A DNA stretch of 64,000 nt, taken from Nyssa sinensis (lineage: Eukaryota; Streptophyta; Magnoliopsida; Cornales; Nyssaceae). A program made the position numbers and the translations under genes. Below are positions 22,984-34,826 of the stretch, one piece after another. How positions within the stretch are numbered: the first letter of the stretch is position 1; the number at the start of each line of letters is the position of its first letter. Under the pieces are notes generated by a model. The model had not been told where the DNA came from. It saw only the letters and a list, made by a program, of their open reading frames with translations, and ran no database searches. The stretch is from assembly GCA_008638375.1 (NCBI GenBank), contig CM018035.1:32720807-32784806 (forward strand). Reading direction: 5' to 3'.

Positions 22984-23872
22984 ATTTGAATGTATTGATG
23001 CTATTTAGAACACATTTACATATCTCAAATTCACTCAAAATGTTCTTCAGATTCAGATATCAACTCAAAAGCATTGGGATTATTTTTAACATTGAAGACA
23101 ATTAAGTTCATCTGAGAATTTCATAGCTAAAAATAGTATTTTTCATGAAAAACTCAAATTTCCCCCTATTTAGTAGTTGAAATGTGCAGAGGATTTTCAA
23201 ACAGAGCAGGGCATTCTATTTTTCTAAGAAAATAGTAGATTTTGGTATTCGTTCGAAATGAAGCTCGTTCGAATGAACTCTGCTCAGTTCAGAACAAGCG
23301 AGAAACTATAAACAAATCACATTAGTTGGTGGTTTTCTCTCATTTTTTCTCCAAATCCTCTCACGTCTTGTAACATTTTGATCCCAGATTTTATCATTCT
23401 TAAATTCCGTTCTAGTTAGTGTGTTCTACACATCAAGGGCTTCGTTTTTAACTGATCATTTTATGATTTCATTCATTTATTGGTGCGGTAAGTCATTGAG
23501 TCGTTTCTCTACTTTCCTTTGGTTCAATTGATCTTTCATAGTAGACTTAGGATTAATGTGGACTGTAGTTCAGTACAGTAACCATAGTGCCATTTTTGTA
23601 TTATTCTACATCCTAGTCTTGATTTATATATTACGTGATCATGTCTTCTAAGACTATTTCCATTGCACTGTCATCATTTTTCATATGATATATGTCTAGG
23701 AGCAACACCTAGGGTATTGGTTCATTTTCTGACTTAGGTAACGCAGGTTCGGGCAACGTTTGTCCTGTCCTGACCAGTTCTTACTAAGAGGATATGCACC
23801 ATAGATGACATACATGAGACATTAAATTACATGTTATTTTACTCACGTGGTTGACTACCTCTCCTATCAGTC
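22984..23872 (+). other. Host 1 non-coding segment before the plant-transposon-domain ORF
   Basis: AT-rich sequence without a long frame. It contains half-palindromes GTATTCGTTCGAAATG and CTCGTTCGAATGAAC (about 23247-23278), like those in the host 1 3' LTR (about 40170-40325). It may be leader sequence of the following ORF. Confidence 0.4.
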
Positions 23873-24800
23873 ATGGGCCTGGCTAACAAGACCCTAGTTC
23901 GAGAGTTTTACTCAAACCTAGGTTCTCGTGATGCCGAGGGAGCCTACCCGGTGACAGTACACGGTGTTCCTTTCTCTCTCACCACTGACATGATCATTGA
24001 GACTCTTGGTCTTCCTCGAGTTGAGCAACTTGGTTTCTTATTCGCTTAGGGTGCTTTACTTCTATATGCTAGTCTTATTGCTTTCACCCTTCATGTTGAC
24101 AGTTTGACAGTTTTTACCTCGAGGGGTGCGACTTTAGAGCATGGATATTTTTATGAGGGTTATTGTATCCTCAATCTCATTGTGTGCAGTGTGTTGCATC
24201 TAGTTAGCCACACGAGCATGCTGACTCTCTTTCATGCCACACCTCTGTATGCTATTGGTGCTTTTATTCTGATTGATGCTCCATCGTATATTTTTTGAGT
24301 CATCGATTCCTCCACCATTAGTACTAGACATACCAGTGTCTTTGCCATTTGGCAGCTTAATCACGAGGATCTGTGCTACATAACAAGTAGATTTCTTTGC
24401 TACTAACATGTTCGTTCTCCCACTTGGTCCATTTACTCGTCGAACTCTAGCCTGGTCACGAGGACATTTCATCGCTCCCTCCCGATGAGAATGATGTTGA
24501 TGATGAGTATCTGAAGGCACAATAGTTAGAACAGTAACAGCAACAGCCACCGGCACCAGATCTGCAGTAGCAGCCACATCCGTCGCCCCCGCAGCAATAG
24601 TCCGGAAAACAGATTCATGTTATGGACTTCCTTGTTGATAGGAACTCCATCATAGTTTTGTACCCTTTTGGGTGTAGACTTTCATGCATCAACAAGAGCC
24701 TTCTTATATTCAGTCGGTCACCCAATTTCGAGAGATGAGCTAGAGGAGGGACTACAGCTACATCATGATAAGATCACTATAGATATTGATCATAGGCTAA
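23873..24800 (+). pseudogene. Putative plant transposon protein domain (PF20167-like), decayed
   Basis: From ATG 23873 the frame reads MGLANKTLVREFYSNLG, then GVPFSLTTDMIIETLGLPRV, matching the pattern LV-EFYANL, GVPFSLTPD-I, LGLPR of the plant domain often labelled 'putative plant transposon protein'. A single TAG (24047-24049) breaks it; the same frame continues as EHGYFYEGYCILNLIVCSVL to TGA at 24296-24298. Further on, LPFGSLITRIC is readable only in another frame, showing a frameshift, and a Gln/Pro-rich tail follows. Such ORFs occur in plant LTR retrotransposons; their biochemical role is not known to me. The position between host 1 gag and its 3' LTR suggests it belongs to host 1. Confidence 0.6.
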
Positions 24801-24831
24801 AGTAGCACTATCTTTGGATTAAGCTCAAATT

Positions 24832-26473
24832 CAAATTGTCTCCGATTAAGCTCAAATTCTCACAAGAGGTGTATTTTAACATTCTAAGCATGTTTCTCCT
24901 CTATGGAATACTCAAAGTATGCTCCTAAACATGACTTATGCCTAAATGATGCATGTATGGCGCCCTACCAGCAAACAGTGCATGAACAGTGTCCTATTGG
25001 AAAAAATGAAAAATTTAACCTGAAAAATGTCATATTTTTCTCCCTTAATGTTTAGTATTTTATACTTATTTTGTGCCTAAAATGTACTCATTATTCTTAT
25101 ATTTTGATTTAGGATGCAAATGGAGGCGCTAAGTGCAAAACAAAGCTAATTGGGTGATTTTGGACAGTTTCGACGACGCTTCGTAATCTGGGCATAACTC
25201 TCTTCTCCGACCTCCAATTGAGATGATTCAAGATGCTTTGGAAAGACACGAAAAAGGTCTACAACTTTTATGTTTTGAGTTTTGAGAGAGTCTAGCTGGA
25301 GTAAGGTCAAAATCGGGCTTGATGTTGCTGCTACCTGCACTGCGAGCGTTTTTAGCTGCGCGAAATTCTAATACGCGAGGCCCAACAGCGATTTATTTTT
25401 GGAAGTTGTACACGAAAATTCCAGCTGCAAGCACCACTTTCCTAGTTATATTAGGAATTTATTATTTTTTTTAATATTTCCCTTAATTAATTAGATTTGT
25501 GTATTTTTATTTTACGATAATATTTAGAATATCTTTAGGAGTTCTAGTAAGCTTCCAACACTGAATTAATGTGTAAAAGGAGGAGGAGATCAGATTTGAC
25601 AACCCTCTCTCTCTCTCTCTTCTCTCTCTTTTTTCTTCTCTAATTTCTTCTTCAAGTTTTCATGACCCTGCATGGCTAAACTTTTATAATTTGTCGAAGA
25701 AAACGGAAGCCTCAGAATCTATAAAACTGTGAGATCTAATTTGTATTTATTTTTCAATTTATGCTTTGAGTATCGGATGTTTTTCTATGCTTATTTTTAT
25801 GATTGTCTCATTTAATTACTAGGAGGCCTACTAGTTTATTATTCGTTGCAATCTACTGCTGGGTTAGATATCAAATCTGTAATTGTTTGATCCCTCTAAT
25901 TTGTGAAGCAACTAAGATTTAATGATTTGTTGCAGTCAAAAATTATTAAATCTTAGGAAGAACGCTCGACTAAATTAAATACAACCACTTGTGTTTGTGT
26001 CATTTAGCTTCATCGATCTCTTTAATTCCTAAGGCTGCTACTAGATTAAACTTTGAGTGCTTGTCTTGGGTTGTTTAGTAGTTAGGGTTAATTAGATCGC
26101 TTGTTTTCTAATTAACTGTGACTAAGGAGATATGGGAAAATAGTTCCAACGGTGAATATTCAAAGTGTGAATTGATATATACTTGCATCGATGATCAGTT
26201 GTAAAATTCTGATGGTGGATGTTAAGTTAGACCAATGCTTGCTCTTTTGATTGAATTTGATAATTTAATTTAAATCGTTCCTTAGTTATTTTTTTTTTTT
26301 AAATTATTTTCGTTATACTCAAACCCCCCCATATTTGTTCACTATAGCATAAAACTAGGCTAGACACTCTCCGTGGGAACGATCCCTACTCATACTACTA
26401 CATTATTTTTAGGAATTTAGGTTTTATTTTTTTGGTTGCCTGCGACAGCACACCAATTTTTCAGATCTTTACA
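24832..26473 (-). mobile_element. Truncated 3' LTR of G, carrying insertion C
   Basis: Plus-strand 24832-25027 matches the right end of the G 5' LTR (39140-39335: CCGATTAAGCTCA, CCCTACC-GCAAAC, then GAAAAATTTA-CCTGA), and 26455-26473 supplies its terminal TTTTTCAGATCTTTACA. Only about 215 bp of LTR remain; the rest is deleted on the left. A 16-bp direct repeat GATTAAGCTCAAATTC (24819-24834 and 24843-24858) marks the truncation point. Confidence 0.65.
25028..26451 (+). mobile_element. Solo-LTR-like insertion C (about 1.4 kb, ends approximate)
   Basis: Foreign sequence splits the terminal part of the G LTR. It begins near TGTCATATTTTTCTCC and ends near GCCTGCGACAGCACA. The 3' part carries CCGTGGGAACGATCCCTACTC close to the end, as in LTRs of plant Athila/Tat-type gypsy elements. 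A CT run lies at about 25608-25635. Flanks are low-complexity A and T, and I cannot find a matching duplication, so both ends are uncertain by several bases. Confidence 0.55.
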
Positions 26474-26489
26474 TCCTTCCCCCCTTAAA
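26474..26489 (-). other. Polypurine tract of G
   Basis: On the minus strand CTTTAAGGGGGGAAGGA directly precedes the LTR start TGTAAAGATCTG. The same tract with the same end-of-pol codons occurs in the I composite (49642-49654). Confidence 0.75.
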
Positions 26490-26925
26490 GAAATTTCGTC
26501 CCAAAATTTAAAAATGTATTTCTATCAATAAACAACTCTGGATACCTAGCACGAACTTCAGCCTCACGCTCCCAAGTAGCCTCCTCGACCCCATGATGTG
26601 TCACGACCCGAAACCCACCCTATGCGGATCTCGTGTCGCGGGGCCGACCCTAAGGCCGTCCCTACTTTTTCCATTCCTGTATCATAGTACTAATATGCAA
26701 AGTACTAAAATCTTAAACAATAACAACGGAAGTCTTATCAATGTCTATAATCAGCGGAAGTCTTTTCAATACATAACATGATTCTACAATAACAAAATGA
26801 GAACCAGACATAACCAGCACCCGTGGGTGGTGAGTACATGGGAGAACTAAAACATAAACTGATGCATTTCCTCAAACGTCCTTCTATGTCTTCAGACTCC
26901 TACCGGGGTCTCACGGCATCAGTAC

Positions 26926-27739
26926 CTGAAATGGGGGTGAGGAGGGTGGAATGAGCTACAAGAGCCCAGCAAGTAAATACAGATCTCCGACACTAGTATC
27001 GAGGATCATAAAAGAATATGAATCCAAGAATAAGAATGTGATAGCCAATCATAAGAAATAAGATGCTATGATAGCCAATGGGAACAGTTGCCATAAGGGC
27101 CAATAAACAATAGAACACAATGTACAATTAGGAGTAAGGGACATAACATCAACATGAAACTCTTAACAACAATATATCAATATGAACGTGTTACCACAAT
27201 AAACCGATCACAAATAGATCAATAAAGGAATATCTCGCAATACAAGATAATCACAAGAATAAGGTAATTCAACAGTTATAGTCGAACAATCGTATAAGAG
27301 ATGCTTTTGTTCTGTGTCAGGGCTTAATATGCCCTCGGTCCTTGGGGGCCCGGTTTACCCCCTTCAGTGCATTCCAGTGTATGGCCATATGTCCATTCAC
27401 GGACTCGACCCAAAGGTCTTCAGTGTATTTAAAAGCATCGGATGGATATTGTGACTGAGCACAAATCTAGTATACATAAACATTTCATGATCATAAATGA
27501 TTCCATAGGAGTATATAAAAATGGAATAATATAAATTCAATGGAAACATAACAATAGGCATTTCAAAGCACGGTTCAACATGATAACAATGGTACAACAA
27601 TAAATCAATGTCCACCAGATAGAACAATATCACATTGTGGAGAGAATAACATCAGATACGCTCAGGAGTACAAGTTTGGCAGTAAAAGAATGAACTTGGC
27701 TTGATAACACCACATGGAAGAGAAAAGGTATCTACTTAC
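26926..27739 (-). other. Predicted intron of A2 with paired splice sites
   Basis: On the minus strand the donor is AGAG|GTAAGTAG (27739) and the acceptor CCCCCATTTCAG|GTACTG (26926). GTAAGTA pairs with TACTTGC (+ strand gcaagta, 26970-26976) through seven pairs including one G-U. The GGGCT/AGCTC hairpin before the acceptor is kept through a G-U pair. The donor hairpin is weak in this copy. Confidence 0.55.
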
Positions 27740-29346
27740 CTCTAATGCGTTGCTAAATCAGTCTCCTGTAGGTTTTCCTTTTCCCAGTTGAGTTCCCTAT
27801 ATATCAGTAAATACAGTTTCAGAATAATTTCTATTCACCAAATTCTATGCCTTGCTATGATCAGTATTTCTAATACTTATTTAGACTTTTATATTTTCGT
27901 TGTTTTCGGAACCTCTTTTCATAATTTTGACATTACCAATAGATTCGGAAGGTTCAGAATAATAAAAATTCACTAGTTATTTAATTCAATTGAAGTCCAT
28001 TTGGCTCACTTTCGAAGCAAGGGTATTTTGGTCATTTTTACATGTCTTTATCTTTTGGGGCCCCGTCTCGTGAAACGGACCTCACCATTGGACTTAGAGC
28101 ATCCGAGATAATAAAAATTGACTATTCAGTTGCCCTATTTGGACCTCGTTTGACCCACTTTTGAGTCAGGGGTATTTTTGTAAAATTAACATTTCTCTGT
28201 TGGGCCTTAGTGGAATTATCTATAACTTTCGAGGTCAAAATGTAAATAGCCAGAGTTGGGTCTGAACCAGTTGGTTCAGAACCAGAAACCCTAAACCGGT
28301 TCCATTCCACTGTGAACCAACCGGTTCAGTTAACTTCAGAGAACCGGAACAAGATAGCCAATTCTCTCACCCTATCCACGGTTTGGACAACCCCAACCCA
28401 ATTCCAATCCCTTATATCCGTGACCAAACAAGCCCAAATTATTTTAAATTTACATTCAAAACTGACATAGCATCACTGCCCCTATTCATTTTCGGTCGGG
28501 TCCCGACCCGGTCTGACCCAAACCCGGCCCGTTTTAACCCGGTAGCTCCCTCGACAATCCGGTCGTCTTCTCCGGTGGAATCCCGGCCACAGTCGCCGGA
28601 GCAGTGAAATTCCCTACGGATCTTCGTGGTTTTACGTCTAAAATCTACTGTTTTTCTTCCCAATGAATTCTAGGATTGTAAGGAACATTTTAGGACTGGT
28701 TTTAACCTCCAACATCACCGGTTTCACGCACCCATTCCCAGTTTTCCGGCGTTACACCGGTGACTGGATAATCGGCCATAAGATGGCCATTTTCCAACCG
28801 TTTAAAGTGATTCAAAATGTTTTGAGATCCTGGAGCAATTTCCTATTCATATTAGGGTTCAAATTTCTATTTAGGTTCACCTATTTTAAATCACCATTTC
28901 TAACCGAAACCCAGTTCTATTTTCTCTTATTTTTCCTCTTTTGTTTCAGGTCCTACTGTTCCAGTAATCAGTTCTATAATCATATAAAGTAAATCTAAAG
29001 AATAAAGGCGTAGTGGTTTACCTGTTCTCAGGCAACTACTGTACCTCAAGTTTCAGCTTTCTCTCTCTACGTCTATTCCTTTTCTCTCCTTCCAATTCTT
29101 GCGATTCTATTTTCTCTCTCTTCACATTCCTTCTTTATTCTCTTAACCGACCCCTAGTCGGTGGCCCTTGCCACCTGTAGCCGTGGTGGCAGCATACTCA
29201 TGCACACAAGACACCTCACCCCTATTTCTCTCTCTCCTCTCCTCCTCACACGTTGCACCCTAGCCCTCTCTTACTGATTTTCTAATCGGTGACTTTGCCA
29301 CCTCCTCATCATGCAAGGCCCACATGACACACACTTTACATACCTA

Positions 29347-29366
29347 TTATATATATATATATATAT
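29347..29366. repeat. AT microsatellite in A2
   Basis: A (TA)n tract in the same part of the element as the AT tracts of A1 and L1. Confidence 0.8.
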
Positions 29367-29835
29367 GCAACCGTATACACATATATAAATAATATTACAT
29401 TGATACATTATGTATGTATAGATATTACATATACATCTCCATTTAATTTTGTGCATGCACGTATTACGTACGAGATTCAAATGTTGGTTTATTCGGGTGT
29501 CGCCCGGCACTAGCTACACTAGGCAAAACATGGACATTCCACAACTATATCGTTGCATAAAATACTATGACATAAAACTTAACACAGTTTGGTTTACACT
29601 ATTTTTCAACTTACCTTGACATACGTGTCGTACCCCAGGGTTGGGATATTACATGATGGGTCCAAAGAACCTTGACCAAAAGGATGGTCTTGTCCCGTAA
29701 AACCTGGTCCCTCGAGTCCAATATCTCTATAGGCCTCTCATCATAAGAAACATCACCCTCCACTTGAAGTCTACCCAATCTAGCATATGTGAAGGGTCAG
29801 GTTCATACTTCCTCAACATCGATACGTGGAAGATA

Positions 29836-30210
29836 TCACGGGGGATAGTTATACAAGGGTGGAACTAGAAATCCCCACGATTCCCCTATGAAATAGAAGC
29901 TATCTCCCTCAGGAGTACACACAGTCACTCTCCCCCTGTAGCAATCTATACTCGTCCGGAAATCAAACAACCAATCCATCCCCAAAATAATATCAAAACC
30001 AGACATGTCAAGCAGAATGAAGTCAAAATAAAGGATGCGATCAGCTATCGAGCAATTTCTACAAATCCTTGTCAGCGTCACACTACCCCCAATCGATGTG
30101 TCAATATGTAATGATGGGTCTAGCCGATCTACTTCCAACCTCAATGTCATGGAAACCATAGTAGATATGAATGAATGAGATGCACCCTGAATCTATAAGT
30201 ACGCTTGGCC
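29836..30210 (-). pseudogene. G aspartic protease (retropepsin) domain
   Basis: Minus-strand codons include VLIDSGCISF, where D-S-G is the retropepsin active site (30185-30193), and an open stretch with the flap-to-core motif LLDMSGFDIILGMDWL and SIDCYRGRVTV, typical of chromovirus protease. The open stretch is 107 codons. After the domain the frame runs into the deletion junction with the integrase C-terminus. Retropepsins cleave the Gag-Pol polyprotein; here the DSG segment is separated from the rest by an out-of-frame stretch, so it is probably dead. Confidence 0.75.
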
Positions 30211-30299
30211 CATGAACTAAACACAAGGAATGTACCTTGAACCACTAAAGGTCCAGAAGTAGATACCTATAGTATGGCCACCACATAAGCACGACCCTA

Positions 30300-31676
30300 A
30301 GTGCTTTGGCTCTGTCTACCTCCCCCTCTCGATCCCTCCTGTCCCCCTCCGCTTTGTCTAGGAGATCTAATACTCTGTGCAAAAGACACAGTCTGGAAAT
30401 ATGGTGCTGGAGGTCTATGGCCCAACAGGTGGCTGTGGTAAAGATGGTTGAATGGGCTGGTACTAATACGGTCCCTGTAAGCCCTATAAAGTATGCCCTT
30501 GAGGACAGTTGGCCCTAACATGGCCTATCTGGTGGCAGGTATAACAAAACTAAGGAGTTCTCCACCTCTGACCCTGTATCAGAGGTGGAAACAGTCCCTG
30601 ACTCGATCCCGCCCCGTGTCCTTGACTGGGATCTCTCTAGGGGCAATTGGCCACGCTATGGCCAGGCTGTCCACATCGATAACAAGTAATGGGTCCTTGG
30701 GATGCCCCCCCTCGAGGAGCAACAGACATAGTATGCTGGGGGGCTAAAAACTGAATAGGCCTCTAGGATGTCGATGTGGAAGAAGTACTGGTCAGGAATC
30801 TCTTCAATGGTCTCCTATCAGTGTGAGTCTGGGCAGGCATAGTAGGCTGGGCAGGCGTAGACATCTATGCTAGAACTGCCCTGCTCTATATCTGGGACTC
30901 CCTAATCCCTCTAAGGTCAGCTAGCTCCTTCTCCACTCTGGTGGCCCTGGTCACTGCTTTATCATAGGTATCAATAATGTGACCAGCCAATCTGTCCCTA
31001 ATAGAGGTCTTCAACCCCCTGATAAAGTAGAAAACCTTCAGCAGCTTAGTCTTTGTAACATCTGGGGAAAACCTCCCCAATGCAGTAAAATAGGACTCAT
31101 ACTGAGTCATTGTCATATCTCTCTGGAAGAGTGCCACAAACTCATCCATAAATCCTATTCGAGGAGTCTCAGGAAAATAGTGGTCATTGAACATGGCCAC
31201 GAATGCATTCCACTCCCTCTCCGAAACTGTCTAACCTCCCAGCCGCTCCTCTCCACCATTGGCTGGCCAACTCTGTAAACTGAAAGGTGGCACACCTGAT
31301 CCTCAAGTGTGGCTCAACAATCCCCTAGGAGTCTAGAATCCTAGTAATCTGATCTAACCACTCCTTGGTAACTAAAGGTCAAGCTGCCCTACAAATGTGG
31401 GAGCTCTCATTCGCTGGAACACCTTCATCACGAAGGTATCCCTAGTCTCACCACCAGTAGGCCTGGTCTTCTAAATAATGCAAAAGCACTTCTGTAAAAC
31501 GGTCGCCATATCTCTGGCGCCAATAGCCTACTCCACCTCCTCTAGCTGGGGTAGGTGGAGTAATGACCTCCTCAGCTACACTATATCCAGGAGTAATAGC
31601 TCTGGGCCTGCCACGCCGAGGTGATGCAGCAGCTCTAGGTGGTGCTGGTCTCGCTCGGGGTTCTCTTTGTTGGCAT
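30300..31676 (-). pseudogene. G chromovirus gag with two zinc knuckles
   Basis: From a candidate start at 31676 (MPTKRTP) the minus strand gives a broken gag. The best open part (31200-30886, 104 codons) reads FNDHYFPETPRIGFMDEF and MTMTQYESYFTALGRF, the core of the Retrotrans_gag family, and GLKTSIRDRLAGH. Two CCHC knuckles follow: CYRCGQPGHSVANC (30643-30684) and CYTCHQIGHVRANC (30505-30546), both with complete C-X2-C-X4-H-X4-C spacing. Stops and frameshifts separate the pieces. Gag would form the particle and bind RNA. Confidence 0.78.
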
Positions 31677-31917
31677 TAGTCTACAAGTCTAAAAAAAAAA
31701 ATGAATACCTCCTTTTTACATTAGACATAGGCATTTAAAAGGACATCAAGCATGTACATGTCAACAATTTACACTTCACAAGTAACAACTATGATATGTC
31801 ATAACATGCACATAACAAGTCTTTACACATTACACAATGTTTACCAAAATATCCAATTATGTGTCGCGACCCTATTGTGTTCAATAACACCCACTGTCTC
31901 TAAGTATTCGAACCTAA

Positions 31918-31929
31918 GCTCTGATAACA
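31918..31929 (-). other. Primer-binding site of G
   Basis: On the minus strand TGTTATCAGAGC follows the LTR end (GGGCGTAACA) after three bases. It differs by one base from TGGTATCAGAGC, the complement of the initiator tRNA-Met 3' end, which primes minus-strand synthesis. Confidence 0.75.
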
Positions 31930-32276
31930 CGTTGTTACGCCCTGAATTTTCACAAACCCGGGGAGTGAGTGAAATGAAATAAGAAAAGTAAATGGAAGGC
32001 CATTAAGGTAGGATTTAGTTGATTATGCATTCATTCCCCCATGTTTTCCCCAAAATTAGAAATGAAGAATTGCTATTTGACTTAACCAAAATGGTCTCCT
32101 AATGTCACTCAAACATCCCTCCCAATTAATATTCAAAATGGTTGAAGTCATGTTCAAAAATGGCTTCCAAAATAGCCCCAAAATTCCTCTAAGTATACCT
32201 TGGAACAATGGCCCAAATGGTTCCCAAATGCCCTAGGACATAGGCCAATAATTCTACCCAAGGTAGTCTAAGGAAG

Positions 32277-32470
32277 TGGCCAAACATGGCTCATAAGAGT
32301 GGGCAAACATAGCCCAATGGTGTGGCCAAACATGGCCCAAAAAGGTGAACAAAAATGGCCTAAAAGGGTGCCCAAACATGGCCCAAGGATTGGCCAAACA
32401 TGGCCCAATAGGGTGCCCAAACATGCTCTAAAGGGGTGCCCAAATATGGCTAAAAAAGGTGGCCAAAAGG
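32277..32470. repeat. 24-bp minisatellite in the G LTR
   Basis: About eight to nine imperfect units of the type GGCCAAACATGGCCCAAAAG plus GGTG. The same array is at 36122-36296 and, inverted, at 59935-60082, so it is a fixed LTR component. Confidence 0.8.
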
Positions 32471-33219
32471 GCAGGTGTCATGAGCTATCAGGCTGGCACA
32501 TAAGGACAAGGCAGCAGGCAGGCCACGCGCATGGTTGTGAGGCGCATAGGCGCACGAGGCGTGCGGCAGGGGCTGGGCATGTCCTGGGCTGTGCTACTGT
32601 AGCAACTGCAACCTGATTTTTCCATTTTCCTGTAGGTTTATTGTAGCGACTGCGGCTAAATTTGTCTGTCCAGTAGCCAATTTTCTCTGTTATCCAATTT
32701 GTTTTCCCAAGTTTTGAAGGCTACTTTTTCCCCATTTTTAGCCCACTTCTTTAAGGTTTCTAACCTCCCCTTTTTGATACCTTTCCCACCTATTTAAAGG
32801 GTATTTTACACACCTAACGAATCCTTAAATTTCCTAAAATTTCAACATGACCTCCTTTGTTTTCTAAGTCTTTTTGCCGCCTAATATTCACGATGCTTCA
32901 TATAAATAAGGATTTATACATTCCATCCTCACTCGATGGCCACAATTTCATAGAAATTAAACATACATCATTTAATATACAGTCCACCGTATGTACTCAT
33001 GTACTTGAACTTTAAATGTTACAAACTTCATGTTTATTACAAATATAAGGTCTTGCCCATTGTTTTCATAACATACAAAATTTCTACAAGTTCAGTTCAC
33101 ATGGCTTAGGGCTTATGCCCTTATACAACTCAAAATATGCCCCAAGGGCCAAATATCCTCAGTGGTCCATTTCTCCTCCACTCTTCAAGACTTCATTAAG
33201 TCTCAAGTACTGGGAGCCT

Positions 33220-34826
33220 TGATGAGTGCGCAAAAGTGCACTCTAAATATCCTATCATTAGATTAAATTGCTAAAAAGTGGTAAAAATGTTGGGATATAG
33301 TTGATATTATTTAATTTAATTTTTATTCACAGTGAGATATATTTAAGCATCATTTTATAATATTATGGATCTCAAATAGATGCATTAAATAATCTTTGGA
33401 AATTTTATTCATGAAAAATTGAAAAACTCACTATTTGTTTCAGTCACGTGGTAAAATTAATCCATCATTTACTGAGTTGCAGGGCGAAAGAAAAAAAAAA
33501 AGAAAAAAAAAAGATTCAACAAAGAAAAAAAAGAAAGTCAAAATTGGTTGTGGCTGGGTTTCAACGCAGAATAGGAAAGAAAAGGAGGAGAATTAGGTGG
33601 GGCCCAGGGGTGCTGAAGGCTGACCAAAAAACGGGCTGGGCGCTGAGAGGCCCAGGCTCTGATGTGGCTTGGATACCCCAGGCGCTGCTAGTGGGCAGTT
33701 CAGGGGCAGAATGGCTGCGGAGTGTCTTGGCTTAGGTCTTTGGCTGCTGGTTTGGTGTTACTATGAGGCCCAGCTGAAAGGAATTAACAAGGGTCTAGCG
33801 TGCGGCTGTTTGGTGAATTTTGTGCAGCGTCCTTGGGCCTGCTGCGGTGCGAAGTGGGCTAGAGGCCTGGTGCTGTGAGGCGCAATGCGCTTGGGCGTGT
33901 GGTGCAGGCTTGTGCGTTGGGCTTGAAGGTTGAATGAGCGGCTGATATAAAAGGTTTTTAGGGCTGTTTTGAAAGGAGGGGACCTGCGGCTATTTTTTTG
34001 GAAATCAAGGAGAGGGACGGCTGCACAGTAAACAGAAGGAAGAAACCAGAGACGGCTGCGCAGCTGCTCCATGGCTCGATTTTTCTCTATGAAATTTACG
34101 TTATCCGTTTGTACATGGGTAACTAAATTTTTAAGTAGGGTTAGGGATAAACTTACATATTGGATGGTTATTTTAATTTATTTTTGATTCCTGTACGTGG
34201 TTTTTATTTATTAAATTCTTTGATGATCATTCGCAATTAGTGTTGGATTTTATTCTCCGAATAATTAAAGAGTTCAGTCTGTTTATAGATTCAGTCATGC
34301 TTTTTCTATTCAATGGATTAATGCTTTGATTATTTTTGGAACAATTAATTATTTATATTGATTCAATTCTTTGCTGCAATATTGCTTGTTGGGTATATTG
34401 TCGTCGTTGGGTTTTCTCAATGTGAATAATAATTTGAGTGATTTAAAAGTGATGAATGATTTTTCAAAGGGTTACTTTCAGTTTAATTTTGGTTCATAAT
34501 TTTATATCTTTCGATTGAGATTTTTAGAATTTAAATTCTCAATTGAGTTATCAGTGAATTAAAAATAATTAAAATACCAAATATGTGCAAGGGATTCCCT
34601 GAAGCTCTACTGTTCGTTAAATTTGAGTACTTTATCCGTTAATCAGTCTATTTAATTTTAATTTGCATTAAAAATTACTTTTTATATTTTTATTTTCTCG
34701 TTAATCGTTTAATATTTTTCTTTAGTTTCAGAAATTCTGTTTATTATTCTTTTAATTTTGTCTCCCTATGGAATCGACACCCCAAAGCTACACTACAACT
34801 ACCGCGTTATTCTTTGGGCGTAATCA
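33220..34826 (+). mobile_element. Family-B solo LTR, second copy (1607 bp)
   Basis: It has the same ends as the copy at 13040 (TGATGAGTGCGC and TTGGGCGTAATCA), with perfect duplications AGCCT (33215-33219 and 34827-34831). It is about 180 bp shorter, mainly in the 5' half. It is inserted in the G LTR; the uninterrupted sequence can be compared at 37050-37090. Confidence 0.88.

Larger units (their letters stand above)
26599..29653 (-). mobile_element. Family-A element A2 (3055 bp)
   Basis: It runs from TGTCACGACCCG to GGGTTGGGATATTACA with perfect duplications TGATG (26594-26598 and 29654-29658). It interrupts the chromodomain codons of G between the two His of a THHGVEEATW motif. It is closely similar to A1 and L1. 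The conserved intron lies on the minus strand (27739 to 26926). No coding sequence. Confidence 0.9.
26488..29835 (-). pseudogene. G integrase C-terminus and chromodomain, split by A2
   Basis: Minus-strand codons read DIFHVSMLRKYEPDPSHM, then after a frameshift VSYDERPIEILDSRDQV and KTILLVKVLWTH (29835-29654). After A2 they continue HGVEEATWEREAEVRARYPEL, followed by the pol tail and a stop (26598 down to 26488). This is the known C-terminal signature of Tekay/Del chromoviruses, where the chromodomain is thought to direct integration to chromatin marks. The upstream integrase core is deleted; the frameshift plus the A2 insertion make it non-functional. Confidence 0.8.

Noticed and set aside
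25028..26451. A 5-bp duplication for element C
   Set aside because: The flanks are A and T runs (CCTGAAAAA on the left, CCAATTTTT on the right) and no pair of five bases matches with TG-CA ends.
28663..28992. 109-codon plus-strand frame in A2
   Set aside because: It is antisense to the inferred sense strand of family A, is not open in A1 or L1, and has no motif.
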